Positions 1-5,629 of a DNA stretch of 5,771 nucleotides are shown in pieces. The position numbers were made by a program, and so were the translations under genes. The stretch comes from Bacteroidota bacterium (GTDB lineage Bacteria; Bacteroidota; Bacteroidia; Bacteroidales; Prolixibacteraceae): contig JAMDDG010000296.1 in the NCBI GenBank assembly GCA_023488865.1, positions 1 through 5,771 of the forward strand. Direction: 5' to 3'. The notes beneath the pieces were generated by a model. It did no database searches. It was not told the origin of the DNA and saw only the letters and a list, made by a program, of their open reading frames with translations. The stretch's first letter is position 1. Each line of letters starts with the position of its first letter.

Positions 1-745
1 GGATAAAGACTTCCAGATTCGGCCAGATTTCAAGCAAATTTGATTTTCCTGTGTAATTAAGGATGTATTTCATCAGCACCAGGTTCCAGGAGGGAACCCC
101 TGCAAAAGAGGTGACATTTTCGTGAATCGAGGTCTTTGCAATCTCTTCGATCTTCTTCTCAAACTGTTCGATCAGGGCTATCTCGGTAGGGGGTGTCCGG
201 TGAAAATCCGTCCAGAAAGGGAGATTTTCGATCATGATGGCTGAAAGATCACCATAGTATGAGTTGTTGTTCATGCTGTTGGTACGATGGCTGCCACCCA
301 GCGTCAGACTCTTGCCGGATAAAATCCTGGTCTCAGGGAAATTTTTATAATAGATGGCCAGCACATCTTTGCCACCCTGAAAATGGCACTCATCGAGCGA
401 TTCTTTAGAAACCGGTATAAATTTGCTTTTGGCATTGGTAGTACCGGAAGATTTGGCAAACCACCTGATCTCGCCCGGCCAAAGCACATTTTTTTTCCCT
501 TCGATCATTTGGCTGATATAAGGTTCAATTTTTTCGTAGGTGGAAATGGGTACCCTTTGCTGAAAATCCGAAATAGAGGAGATCGATTCATAATCATATT
601 TCTTCCCCCATTCGCAATTTTTTGCAGAACCGATCAGATCAAAAAGCAGCTCCACCTGAATATCCCTGGCATGTTCGCGGTAGAGATCAATCTGATAAAT
701 CCTTTTATAGTTGATCCAGCTGATAATCGAGTTGACGATGGCCAT
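1..745 (-). CDS. GH3 auxin-responsive promoter family protein, N-terminal part (C-terminus outside window)
   Basis: This is an open frame of 248 codons on the minus strand that runs off the left edge without a stop. The translation begins MAIVNSIISW and carries SSGTTNAKSKFIP at residues 99-111, the Ser/Gly/Thr-rich nucleotide-binding motif expected of GH3 proteins, which belong to the adenylate-forming (ANL-like) fold. FAGVPSW at 214-220 fits the second conserved GH3 region. Full-length bacterial members are about 500 residues, so roughly half is visible. Plant GH3 enzymes activate acyl acids with ATP and join them to amino acids; the substrate of the Bacteroidota homologues is not known to me, so only an acyl-adenylating role is inferred. 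The ATG at 745 is the only possible ATG start because an in-frame TAA lies four codons upstream. No membrane segment or signal peptide is seen, so it is probably cytoplasmic. It is transcribed divergently from cvpA. Confidence 0.88.
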   Translation of the reverse strand, partial: MAIVNSIISWINYKRIYQIDLYREHARDIQVELLFDLIGSAKNCEWGKKYDYESISSISDFQQRVPISTYEKIEPYISQMIEGKKNVLWPGEIRWFAKSSGTTNAKSKFIPVSKESLDECHFQGGKDVLAIYYKNFPETRILSGKSLTLGGSHRTNSMNNNSYYGDLSAIMIENLPFWTDFHRTPPTEIALIEQFEKKIEEIAKTSIHENVTSFAGVPSWNLVLMKYILNYTGKSNLLEIWPNLEVFI

Positions 746-816
746 GAAGTCCGGTTAATGGTTAATCCTATTTTTATTACGGAGGTTAAAACTACTAATT
801 TTCGAGCAATCAGAGG

Positions 817-843
817 TTGTGAGCATTTTATTTTTTAACTTTA
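817..843 (+). promoter_or_regulatory. Possible cvpA promoter in the divergent spacer
   Basis: In the 127-base spacer between the divergent genes, TAACTTTA (836-843) matches seven of the eight positions, counting the two free ones, of the Bacteroidota -7 element TAnnTTTG. A TTG (817-819) lies 16 bases upstream as a possible -33 element. On the other strand, TAGTTTTA (794-787) is a similarly imperfect candidate for the GH3 gene but lacks a well-placed -33. AT-rich spacers produce such matches by chance, so this is tentative. Confidence 0.3.
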
Positions 844-872
844 TTCCCTATATTATTAATCACGCAAAAGTT

Positions 873-1394
873 ATGAACATCATCGACCTGATACTGATTA
901 TCCTGCTTATCGCTGCCGCGATACGGGGGTTTGTCAAAGGCTTTTTTGTAGAGTTTGCCTCCGTGGCGGCCCTCATCCTGGGGGTTGTGTGTGCCATGAT
1001 GTTCTCTGGCTATGTCGGGAACTGGCTGACGGGAGTCCTCTCATGGCGGCCTGCGACGATCAAAGCCGTTGCCTTTGTGATCATCTTTATCAGTGTGGTG
1101 ATCGTTGTCCACCTGATCGCCAATGCACTGGAGAAATTCGTGCGCGCCATAGCGCTGGGTATCCTCAGCCGGTTGGGCGGGGCAGTTTTTGGTGTGATCA
1201 AAGCTGCCTTTATCCTGAGCTTTTTGATGTATGTGATTGCCCGGATCGAAGCCTACGACGTCACTATCATTCCCAAAGGGCCCAAAAGCGAATCGAAATA
1301 TTATACCCCTATCGAGAAATTAGCCCCGAACCTTTTCCCGTTCCTCAGGGTGGAGAAGGAGGAGATCCAGAAGAAGATTGCATTGTTAAAATAA
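873..1394 (+). CDS. CvpA family membrane protein
   Basis: A 173-residue, strongly hydrophobic protein with about four predicted membrane segments (roughly residues 2-17, 24-46, 62-82 and 101-121) and a charged, soluble C-terminal tail. The N-terminal pattern NIIDLILIILLIAAAIRGF, then KGFF, is the typical CvpA family opening: an Asp inside the first helix followed by RGxxKGF. In E. coli CvpA is needed for colicin V production, and homologues are linked to envelope stress; the molecular function is unresolved, so none is assigned. The length is normal for the family. The ATG at 873 is preferred over an upstream in-frame candidate at 819, because the extra 18 residues are not family-like and would extend into the putative promoter. 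The last seven codons and the stop lie inside a perfect inverted repeat shared with the convergent pseudogene, so both proteins end in KKIALLK. Confidence 0.88.
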   Translation: MNIIDLILIILLIAAAIRGFVKGFFVEFASVAALILGVVCAMMFSGYVGNWLTGVLSWRPATIKAVAFVIIFISVVIVVHLIANALEKFVRAIALGILSRLGGAVFGVIKAAFILSFLMYVIARIEAYDVTIIPKGPKSESKYYTPIEKLAPNLFPFLRVEKEEIQKKIALLK

Positions 1395-1430
1395 CCCGTT
1401 CCGGGTTATTTTAACAATGCAATCTTCTTC
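1370..1430. terminator. Bidirectional terminator: perfect 29-bp inverted repeat overlapping two convergent gene ends
   Basis: Arms 1370-1398 and 1402-1430 are exact reverse complements separated by a three-base TTC loop. The inner GC-rich hairpin AACCCG-TTC-CGGGTT is flanked by AAAAT on one side and ATTTT on the other, so the core looks like an intrinsic terminator in both directions. The outer arms are coding sequence: 1371-1394 is the end of cvpA and 1429-1406 is the end of the convergent amidotransferase-like pseudogene, using identical codons. Stop codons are at 1392-1394 (plus) and 1408-1406 (minus), with 11 bases between them. The hairpin is seen directly; the terminator role is inferred from position and composition. 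Confidence 0.85.
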
Positions 1431-2097
1431 GAGAAATCCTTCCAGTACTTCAGGTGAAACTCCATGCTTTTCTCTTTGATTAACAGCTCGTTGGGCGAAT
1501 AATTGTCTTTTGGCATGTTGATAAAGCGACTTCCCGGCAGGTAAAGCGACGCCTGTTCGGGATGAAACTGTACCCCAATTACCTCTTTGAAGATCTTGTG
1601 CTGCAACCCTTCGATAATTTTGCCATCCAACGAAGTGGCGATCACCTCCATGTTTTTTCCTAATTTGCCTACAGCCTGATGATGTGAACTCAAAACGTAA
1701 GGCTCTTGCTGCTCCATATGCAGACAAAGGTCGTGGATGTATCCTTTGGGAGCAATTTTGATGGGATGAAGAACTCCCCAGGAGATGTCGCAGCCGGGAT
1801 ACAGTCGTTTTCTTGGTAAATATTCCGGGTATTGAGCTCCCCGCTGATTTTCATCAGTGTATAATTAGCAATTTGATGATCTTTCAGATACTTTTCCGAT
1901 TTGCTGTAATCGAACACCTCTTTTTCGTAGTAAACTCCTACCATCTCCAGATCAGGTATCTCGATGACCTTTTGTTGGATCAGCGACAACATGTTCTCAA
2001 TATTTTCGACGGTGGGATGGAGCAAAAATACCCGGTGCTGCGCTACCGCCGCAAAAAGGGAAAGTTGCAGGAACAGCAATAGAAATCGGGAAACTTT
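1406..2097 (-). pseudogene. Class I glutamine amidotransferase-like / gamma-glutamyl-gamma-aminobutyrate hydrolase family (peptidase C26-like), internally deleted and frameshifted
   Basis: Two minus-strand fragments in different frames make up one recognisable secreted protein. The first (about 2097 to 1792) has a hydrophobic leader ending LFAAVAQ, then HRVFLLHPTVENIENML, VGVYYEKEVFDYSKSEKYL, LMKISGELN and IYQENDC. The second (about 1800 to 1406) reads ISWGVLHPIKIAPKGYIHD, VLSSHHQAVGKLGK, TSLDGKIIEGLQH and GVQFHPEQ, ending in KKIALLK. The family's FxFGGPD region and the GxCLGMQ motif with the nucleophilic cysteine should lie between them but are absent, while the HPE motif with the catalytic His and Glu remains. 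From remembered family lengths, somewhat over 100 codons are missing. The frame changes at the junction near 1790-1800, so no full-length protein can be made. There is also no ATG or GTG before the leader (an in-frame TAA sits at 2106-2104), and the only initiator, TTG at 2079, would give a leader without positive charge. An inactive relic is the simplest reading; a sequencing or assembly error is the alternative. Confidence 0.8.
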
Positions 2098-2117
2098 GGC
2101 TGATTATCAATTCGATT

Positions 2118-2147
2118 TTTATCGGCCGGAATAATGCGTTATTTTTG
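2118..2147 (+). promoter_or_regulatory. Likely tyrS promoter
   Basis: TATTTTTG at 2140-2147 is an exact match to the Bacteroidota -7 element TAnnTTTG. TTTA at 2118-2121 is a poor -33 match, 18 bases upstream. Transcription would start near 2152, giving a leader of only about ten bases before the ATG at 2163. The site lies in the spacer between tyrS and the divergent pseudogene. Confidence 0.45.
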
Positions 2148-2162
2148 TCGAAAATTTTGACG

Positions 2163-3455
2163 ATGAACTTTGTAGAAGAACTTTCCTGGAGAGGCATGAT
2201 CCACGATAAAATGCCCGGATTGGAAGAGCAATTAGCTAAAGAGATGACCTCTGCGTACGTTGGCATTGATCCAACTGCAGATTCCCTGCACATCGGCCAC
2301 TTAGTCGGCGTGATGATGCTGAAACATTTTCAGGTCTCCGGGCACAGACCGATCGTATTGGTTGGCGGCGCCACCGGTATGATTGGCGACCCTTCCGGGA
2401 AGTCGCAGGAAAGAAATTTGCTGGACGAAAGCACCTTGCGCTACAACCAGGAGTGTTTGAAAAAGCAGCTTGCCAAGTTCCTGGATTTTGAATCGGCTAC
2501 CGCGAATGCCGCTGAGATGGTCAATAACTACGACTGGATGAGCACCTTCAGCTTCCTGGATTTCATCCGCGACATCGGCAAACACATTACTGTCAACTAC
2601 ATGATGGCCAAAGATTCGGTCAAGAAGCGGCTGGATACCGACAGTGGCTCGGGCATGTCGTTTACAGAATTCACCTACCAACTGGTGCAGGGGACCGATT
2701 TCCTCCACCTTTACCAGCATTACAACTGCAAATTACAGATGGGCGGCTCCGATCAATGGGGAAATATCACGACCGGCACCGAGCTGATCCGCCGCAAATT
2801 AGGTGGCGAGGCCTTTGCCCTTACCTGTCCGCTGATCAAAAAGGCCGATGGCACCAAATTCGGGAAGACCGAATCGGGCAATGTTTGGCTCGATCCGCAG
2901 CGCACCTCTCCGTATAAATTCTATCAGTTCTGGCTCAATACCTCGGACGAGGATGCCCAGAAATACATCAAGATATTTACCCTGCTGTCGAAAGATGCGG
3001 TGGAAGCGCTGGTAAAAGAGCACCTCGAAGCGCCACACCTGCGTTTGCTGCAGAAATGTCTGGCCAAAGAGGTAACCTGCATGGTCCACTCTGAAGAGGC
3101 TTACAACACTGCCGTGGAAGCCTCCGAAATCCTGTTTGGCAAAGGGACAGAAGATACTTTGCGGAAGCTCGACGAAGATACACTGCTCTCCATTTTTGAA
3201 GGAGTGCCGCAATTCAATATTTCCCGGGAGGAACTCACGGTAGGGATCAATGTCATCGACCTGCTGGCTGAAAAGTGTGAGGTATTTCCTTCCAAAGGCG
3301 AAGCGCGCCGCACCATTGCGGGCGGGGGCGTATCCATCAACAAAGTAAAACTCGAATCGGCCGATTTACCGGTAAATGCAACGCAGTTGATCGGCGGGAA
3401 ATACCTGTTGGTGCAAAAGGGGAAGAAGAATTACTTTTTGCTTATCGCGGGATGA
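2163..3455 (+). CDS. tyrS: Tyrosine--tRNA ligase
   Basis: A 430-residue class I aminoacyl-tRNA synthetase that joins tyrosine to tRNA-Tyr in the cytoplasm using ATP; essential for translation. The start MNFVEELSWRGMIHD is typical of bacterial TyrS. YVGIDPTADSLHIGHLVG (residues 32-49) holds the HIGH signature at 43-46. Then follow GGATGMIGDPSGKSQER (68-84), the tyrosine-pocket segment YQLVQGTDFLHLY (172-184) and GGSDQWGNI (194-202). KFGKT (232-236) is the TyrS form of the KMSKS loop. The C-terminal S4-type RNA-binding domain (about 363-430) includes PSKGEARR and GGVSIN. All motifs are intact and the length is normal for the family. The ATG at 2163 is chosen over an in-frame TTG at 2145, because that codon lies within the promoter element and the extra six residues are not family-like. 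It is probably transcribed alone or with the downstream thioesterase. Confidence 0.97.
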   Translation: MNFVEELSWRGMIHDKMPGLEEQLAKEMTSAYVGIDPTADSLHIGHLVGVMMLKHFQVSGHRPIVLVGGATGMIGDPSGKSQERNLLDESTLRYNQECLKKQLAKFLDFESATANAAEMVNNYDWMSTFSFLDFIRDIGKHITVNYMMAKDSVKKRLDTDSGSGMSFTEFTYQLVQGTDFLHLYQHYNCKLQMGGSDQWGNITTGTELIRRKLGGEAFALTCPLIKKADGTKFGKTESGNVWLDPQRTSPYKFYQFWLNTSDEDAQKYIKIFTLLSKDAVEALVKEHLEAPHLRLLQKCLAKEVTCMVHSEEAYNTAVEASEILFGKGTEDTLRKLDEDTLLSIFEGVPQFNISREELTVGINVIDLLAEKCEVFPSKGEARRTIAGGGVSINKVKLESADLPVNATQLIGGKYLLVQKGKKNYFLLIAG

Positions 3456-3460
3456 AACTA

Positions 3461-3504
3461 ATGGACAATGGACAATGATGGATATTGCCGGATGGATGGA
3501 CAAT
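3461..3504. repeat. Short irregular TGGACAA repeats downstream of tyrS
   Basis: Between tyrS and the thioesterase gene, the heptamer TGGACAA occurs in tandem at 3462-3475 and again at 3497-3503. Degenerate TGATGGAT and GGATGGATGG units lie between. This is simple low-complexity sequence of a kind I recall from intergenic regions of Bacteroidota genomes. No hairpin or terminator is evident here, so read-through from tyrS into the next gene is possible. Confidence 0.55.
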
Positions 3505-3532
3505 AAAGGGCAACAAAAAACGACCATAACTT

Positions 3533-3949
3533 ATGAGTGAGAAACCGGCATCCGCTGACGTTTACGAACTGGAATTTTCGGTACGCGATTACGAGTGCGA
3601 CCTGCAGGGGATCGTTAACAATGCCGTTTACCAGAACTATTACGAACATGCGCGGCACCAGTTCCTGTTAGGCAAGAAGATCGATTTTGCCACTTTGCAC
3701 AACGAAGGGATCGACCTTATTGTCATCCGGGTAGAGATAGACTACAAATATTCGCTGCGTAGCGGCGATCTTTTTAAGGTGACGGTCACCACCCACCAGG
3801 AGGGGGCGCTGAGGCTGGTGTTTGAGCAGGATATCTTTAAGCTCCCGGAAAACAAACTGATATCCCATGCCAAGGTGACGGGAGTGGGGCTGAACCATGG
3901 CAGGCCTATGAAACTGGAGGCCGTTCCTGGATTTGAGGAGTTGATTTAA
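3533..3949 (+). CDS. Acyl-CoA thioesterase, 4HBT/YbgC-like hotdog fold
   Basis: A 138-residue single-domain protein of usual length for the 4-hydroxybenzoyl-CoA thioesterase (4HBT) family, which hydrolyses acyl-CoA thioesters in the cytoplasm. The opening strand ELEFSVRDYECDLQGIVNN (residues 12-30) matches the family pattern xVRxxDxDxxGxVxNxxY. Asp23 is at the position of the catalytic aspartate, followed by VYQNYYEHAR (32-41) at the start of the central hotdog helix. EIDYKYSLRSGDLFKVTV (68-85) is the conserved strand pair with the PLRxGD-like turn (here SLRSGD). No signal peptide is present. The ATG at 3533 lies 77 bases after tyrS on the same strand, so co-transcription is possible but not shown. 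The natural acyl substrate cannot be read from the sequence; YbgC-type short-chain or FadM-type long-chain activity are both possible. Confidence 0.88.
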   Translation: MSEKPASADVYELEFSVRDYECDLQGIVNNAVYQNYYEHARHQFLLGKKIDFATLHNEGIDLIVIRVEIDYKYSLRSGDLFKVTVTTHQEGALRLVFEQDIFKLPENKLISHAKVTGVGLNHGRPMKLEAVPGFEELI

Positions 3950-3973
3950 TTTGTTTTCTTTTTTTTACCTTTG
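3940..3973 (+). promoter_or_regulatory. Likely promoter of the DUF1080 gene
   Basis: TACCTTTG (3966-3973) is an exact match to the Bacteroidota -7 element TAnnTTTG. GTTG (3940-3943), at the very end of the thioesterase gene, sits 22 bases upstream as a -33 candidate; a TTTG at 3950-3953 is closer but the 12-base spacing is too short. Transcription would start near 3980, leaving an AT-rich leader of about 43 bases before the ATG at 4023. Confidence 0.5.
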
Positions 3974-4022
3974 GCTGACACTTCTTTCAACACTACCAAA
4001 TACAAATTAAAATTTTGATCCC

Positions 4023-5039
4023 ATGTTAAGAAAAATCAGTCTGATCGGATCGTTGCTACTCTTGCTTTCGATTCCGAATGTTTCAAAAGCCATTGATGCT
4101 GCCAAACCTTTTCTCGGCCGTTGGGCCCTCTCCCTACCCGGTGGCGCCGGTTGGCTGGAGGTAAAACAAATGGACAACTACCTCGATGCCAGTCTTCTTT
4201 GGTTTGGGGGCAGCGTCGAACCGGTTACCAGTGTCTATATGGAAGGGAACACGCTGGTCGTTACCCGCACTCGTACTTTCGTGCGCACAACCAATGCAGC
4301 AGGCGCCCCGGCCCGTACGCACGTGGCCAACACGCTGTTCCGTTTCTCCCTTTATGGCGACCTAATGGTTGGAGAGCAGGTTTCGCCTGAAAAGGATGGC
4401 AGTTCTACCACCATGCGCTTTACGGGAAAGAAAATTCCGGATGTACCTGCCGCTCCCGACCTCTCCAAAGTGGTTTATGGCAAGCCCGTTAAATTGCTTA
4501 ACGGGAAGGACCTTACCGGATGGAAACTGCTGGAGCCAAACAAAACTAATGGCTGGTCAATTGTTGACGGCGTGCTGGTAAACGATCCGGCCCAAAAGGA
4601 GGGGCAACCGCACATTGCCTATGGAAACCTTTGCACCGTCGACAAATTCGAAGATTTCAACCTGAAACTGCAGGTCAATGTTCCGGCCGGCAGCAACAGC
4701 GGCGTTTACCTTCGCGGTATTTATGAAATTCAGGTGCTTGACAGCTACGGCAAACCGCTCGATCCGCACAACATGGGCGCGCTCTACAGCAGGATCACCC
4801 CATCCGAATCGGCCGAGAAACCCGCAGGGACCTGGCAGGACCTTGATATTACCCTTTGCGACAGGCATGTCACCGTTATCCTGAACGGCAAGACCATTAT
4901 CGACAACCAGCCGGTACTGGGATGTACAGGTGGTGCGATCACATCGGATGAGTTTATCCCGGGCCCCATTTACCTCCAGGGCGATCACGGGAAAGTATCC
5001 TACCGGAATATTGAGATCAAACCGATCCTCAAAAAATAG
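4023..5039 (+). CDS. Secreted DUF1080 (3-keto-disaccharide hydrolase-type) protein
   Basis: A 338-residue exported protein. The N-terminus MLRKISLIGSLLLLLS, with SKA at 21-23, is a standard signal peptide with likely cleavage after Ala23; there is no lipobox cysteine, so a periplasmic or secreted product is expected. Residues about 28-136 form a beta-rich domain (FLGRWALSLP, GWLEVKQM, FRFSLYGDLMVGEQ) that I read as a lipocalin- or sandwich-like module. Residues about 155-336 are the DUF1080 domain (PF06439), a concanavalin-like jelly roll. Its hallmarks are LLNGKDLTGW (158-167), GWSIVDGVL (177-185), NSGVYLRGIYEIQVLDS (225-241), GALYSRITP (252-260), GTWQDLDI (269-276) and GPIYLQGDHGKVSYRNIEI (314-332). 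Some family members act on glycosides or 3-keto-sugars, so a role in polysaccharide use is inferred; the substrate is unknown. It has its own promoter candidate and terminator, so it looks monocistronic. Confidence 0.9.
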   Translation: MLRKISLIGSLLLLLSIPNVSKAIDAAKPFLGRWALSLPGGAGWLEVKQMDNYLDASLLWFGGSVEPVTSVYMEGNTLVVTRTRTFVRTTNAAGAPARTHVANTLFRFSLYGDLMVGEQVSPEKDGSSTTMRFTGKKIPDVPAAPDLSKVVYGKPVKLLNGKDLTGWKLLEPNKTNGWSIVDGVLVNDPAQKEGQPHIAYGNLCTVDKFEDFNLKLQVNVPAGSNSGVYLRGIYEIQVLDSYGKPLDPHNMGALYSRITPSESAEKPAGTWQDLDITLCDRHVTVILNGKTIIDNQPVLGCTGGAITSDEFIPGPIYLQGDHGKVSYRNIEIKPILKK

Positions 5040-5062
5040 GCATAGGCTTTAAAATGACAAAT

Positions 5063-5096
5063 ACCCCTTGATCAAATGGTTAAGGGGTGTTTTTTT
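5063..5096 (+). terminator. Intrinsic terminator after the DUF1080 gene
   Basis: ACCCCTT (5063-5069) pairs perfectly with AAGGGGT (5082-5088). The stem can extend inward by four more pairs, two of them G-U, to an AAAT loop. A run of seven T (5090-5096) follows at once. It begins 24 bases after the TAG stop codon. Confidence 0.88.
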
Positions 5097-5155
5097 ATCT
5101 TGGAGAGTGTTCAAAGAACTGTGTCACGAATCTTGAAAATGAAAATTCTGGCTAG

Positions 5156-5286
5156 CAACGCCATTTATGTCGTTGGTTGAAGGAAAGTCCTGAACACTGC
5201 TTTAGCCGAAAAATTTGAAAACAATTTGGGCTGAAGCCCGTGCATGGATGGCGGTTTTCATGTCCTTAGCCTGAAAGCTACGGCTA
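5156..5286. repeat. Cluster of small hairpins, possible degraded dispersed palindromic repeat
   Basis: The gene-free stretch 5097-5404 contains several compact palindromes. 5156-5175 (CAACG...CGTTG) forms an eight-pair stem with one mismatch and a TTTA loop. 5228-5239 is GGGC-TGAA-GCCC. 5267-5286 has TAGCC pairing with GGCTA around a ten-base loop. A longer alternative hairpin, 5201-5235 (TTTAGCC with GGCTGAA), would compete with the second. GGGCTgAAGCCC-type palindromes followed by a GGCTA-rich palindrome resemble dispersed repeats I recall in Bacteroidota genomes, some comparable to REP elements mobilised by IS200/IS605-like transposases, but no transposase is present here. Apart from these hairpins and the promoter at the right end, I see nothing convincing in this stretch. 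Confidence 0.4.
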
Positions 5287-5391
5287 TTTAGGTCGGGAGC
5301 AAGCCTTTTGTGTTGGGACTGACAATATCAAAACCAAAATGCTCCATGAATTTATTGTATTCAAACGAGAGTTTATTGCTAAAATTGCTCC

Positions 5392-5425
5392 GTTGGATAA
5401 AATAAATCAAAATTGATTAATTTTG
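5392..5425 (+). promoter_or_regulatory. Promoter of the toxin-antitoxin module
   Basis: TAATTTTG (5418-5425) matches the Bacteroidota -7 element TAnnTTTG exactly. GTTG (5392-5395) gives a -33 candidate with a 22-base spacer. Transcription would start near 5431, ten bases before the antitoxin ATG. The -7 element is part of the palindromic operator candidate, so bound repressor would block it. Confidence 0.55.
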
Positions 5426-5426
5426 A
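5405..5426. promoter_or_regulatory. Palindromic operator candidate for the toxin-antitoxin module
   Basis: Two perfect palindromes overlap here. AATCAA-AA-TTGATT spans 5405-5418. TCAAAATT (5407-5414) and AATTTTGA (5419-5426) are exact reverse complements around a GATT spacer. They sit immediately before the antitoxin start and cover the -7 promoter element, the usual arrangement for autorepression by a type II antitoxin or toxin-antitoxin complex. No binding protein is demonstrated, and AT-rich sequence makes short palindromes more likely by chance. Confidence 0.55.
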
Positions 5427-5440
5427 GAAAACAGTTTATT

Positions 5441-5629
5441 ATGACAACAGCAGATTTGAAATTTGAAATAAAGAAGGCAATCGATGAGGTACCGGAATCT
5501 GTCTTGGTCGACATTTTGGATTATTTAAAACAGGTCAAAGCTATCCCAAAAGAAAAGATTGAATTATCTCGGCATTTAGGTTTAATAATTCGGGAAGATA
5601 GGGAATTATTAAGGCGCTTAGCACTATGA
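5441..5629 (+). CDS. Putative antitoxin partner of the downstream Doc/Fic toxin
   Basis: A 62-residue, highly charged protein beginning MTTADLKFEI. Residues 4-33 look like two helices (DLKFEIKKAIDEV, then VLVDILDYLKQV), followed by a Pro-Lys linker (about 34-40) and a C-terminal helix, HLGLIIREDRELLRRLA (45-61). It is called an antitoxin because of its position: its stop TGA overlaps the toxin ATG as ATGA, it is small, and it has a palindromic operator candidate. I do not recognise a named family, and it is not a clear Phd/YefM protein. The (S/T)xxxE(G/N) inhibitory motif of Fic-type antitoxins is absent; the C-terminal helix may instead cover the toxin active site as the Phd C-terminus does with Doc. 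The ATG at 5441 is preferred to an in-frame TTG at 5423 that lies inside the -7 element. Base composition is clearly more AT-rich than in the tyrS or DUF1080 genes. Confidence 0.72.
   Translation: MTTADLKFEIKKAIDEVPESVLVDILDYLKQVKAIPKEKIELSRHLGLIIREDRELLRRLAL

Noticed and set aside
383..838. 151-codon plus-strand open frame opposite the GH3 gene
   Set aside because: It is antisense to a clear GH3 coding frame, its translation has no recognisable family features, and its codon pattern is explained as the complement of the real gene.
819..872. In-frame upstream extension of cvpA from 819
   Set aside because: The extra 18 residues do not resemble the CvpA N-terminus, and the region overlaps a putative promoter element. 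ATG 873 gives the typical family start.
989..1414. 141-codon plus-strand open frame inside cvpA
   Set aside because: It is a frame-shifted shadow of cvpA with a Cys/Arg/Pro-rich, non-protein-like translation.
2145..2162. In-frame TTG start extending TyrS by six residues
   Set aside because: The TTG is part of the -7 promoter match, and homologous TyrS proteins begin at the MNFVEEL-type position.
3456..3510. Short repeats considered as a possible CRISPR array
   Set aside because: Units are only 7-8 bases, tandem and without spacers; no cas genes are present.
5139..5180. 13-residue open frame starting ATGAAAATTCTG
   Set aside because: It is too short, overlaps the first hairpin, and has no ribosome binding site or family resemblance.
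5180..5199. GAAGGAAAGTCC string resembling the conserved GAGGAAAGTCC block of RNase P RNA
   Set aside because: The gene-free stretch lacks the other conserved RNase P RNA blocks (no ACAGAA...GGCTTA-like 3' core) and is too short for a complete rnpB in this direction before the toxin-antitoxin promoter. A chance match is more likely.
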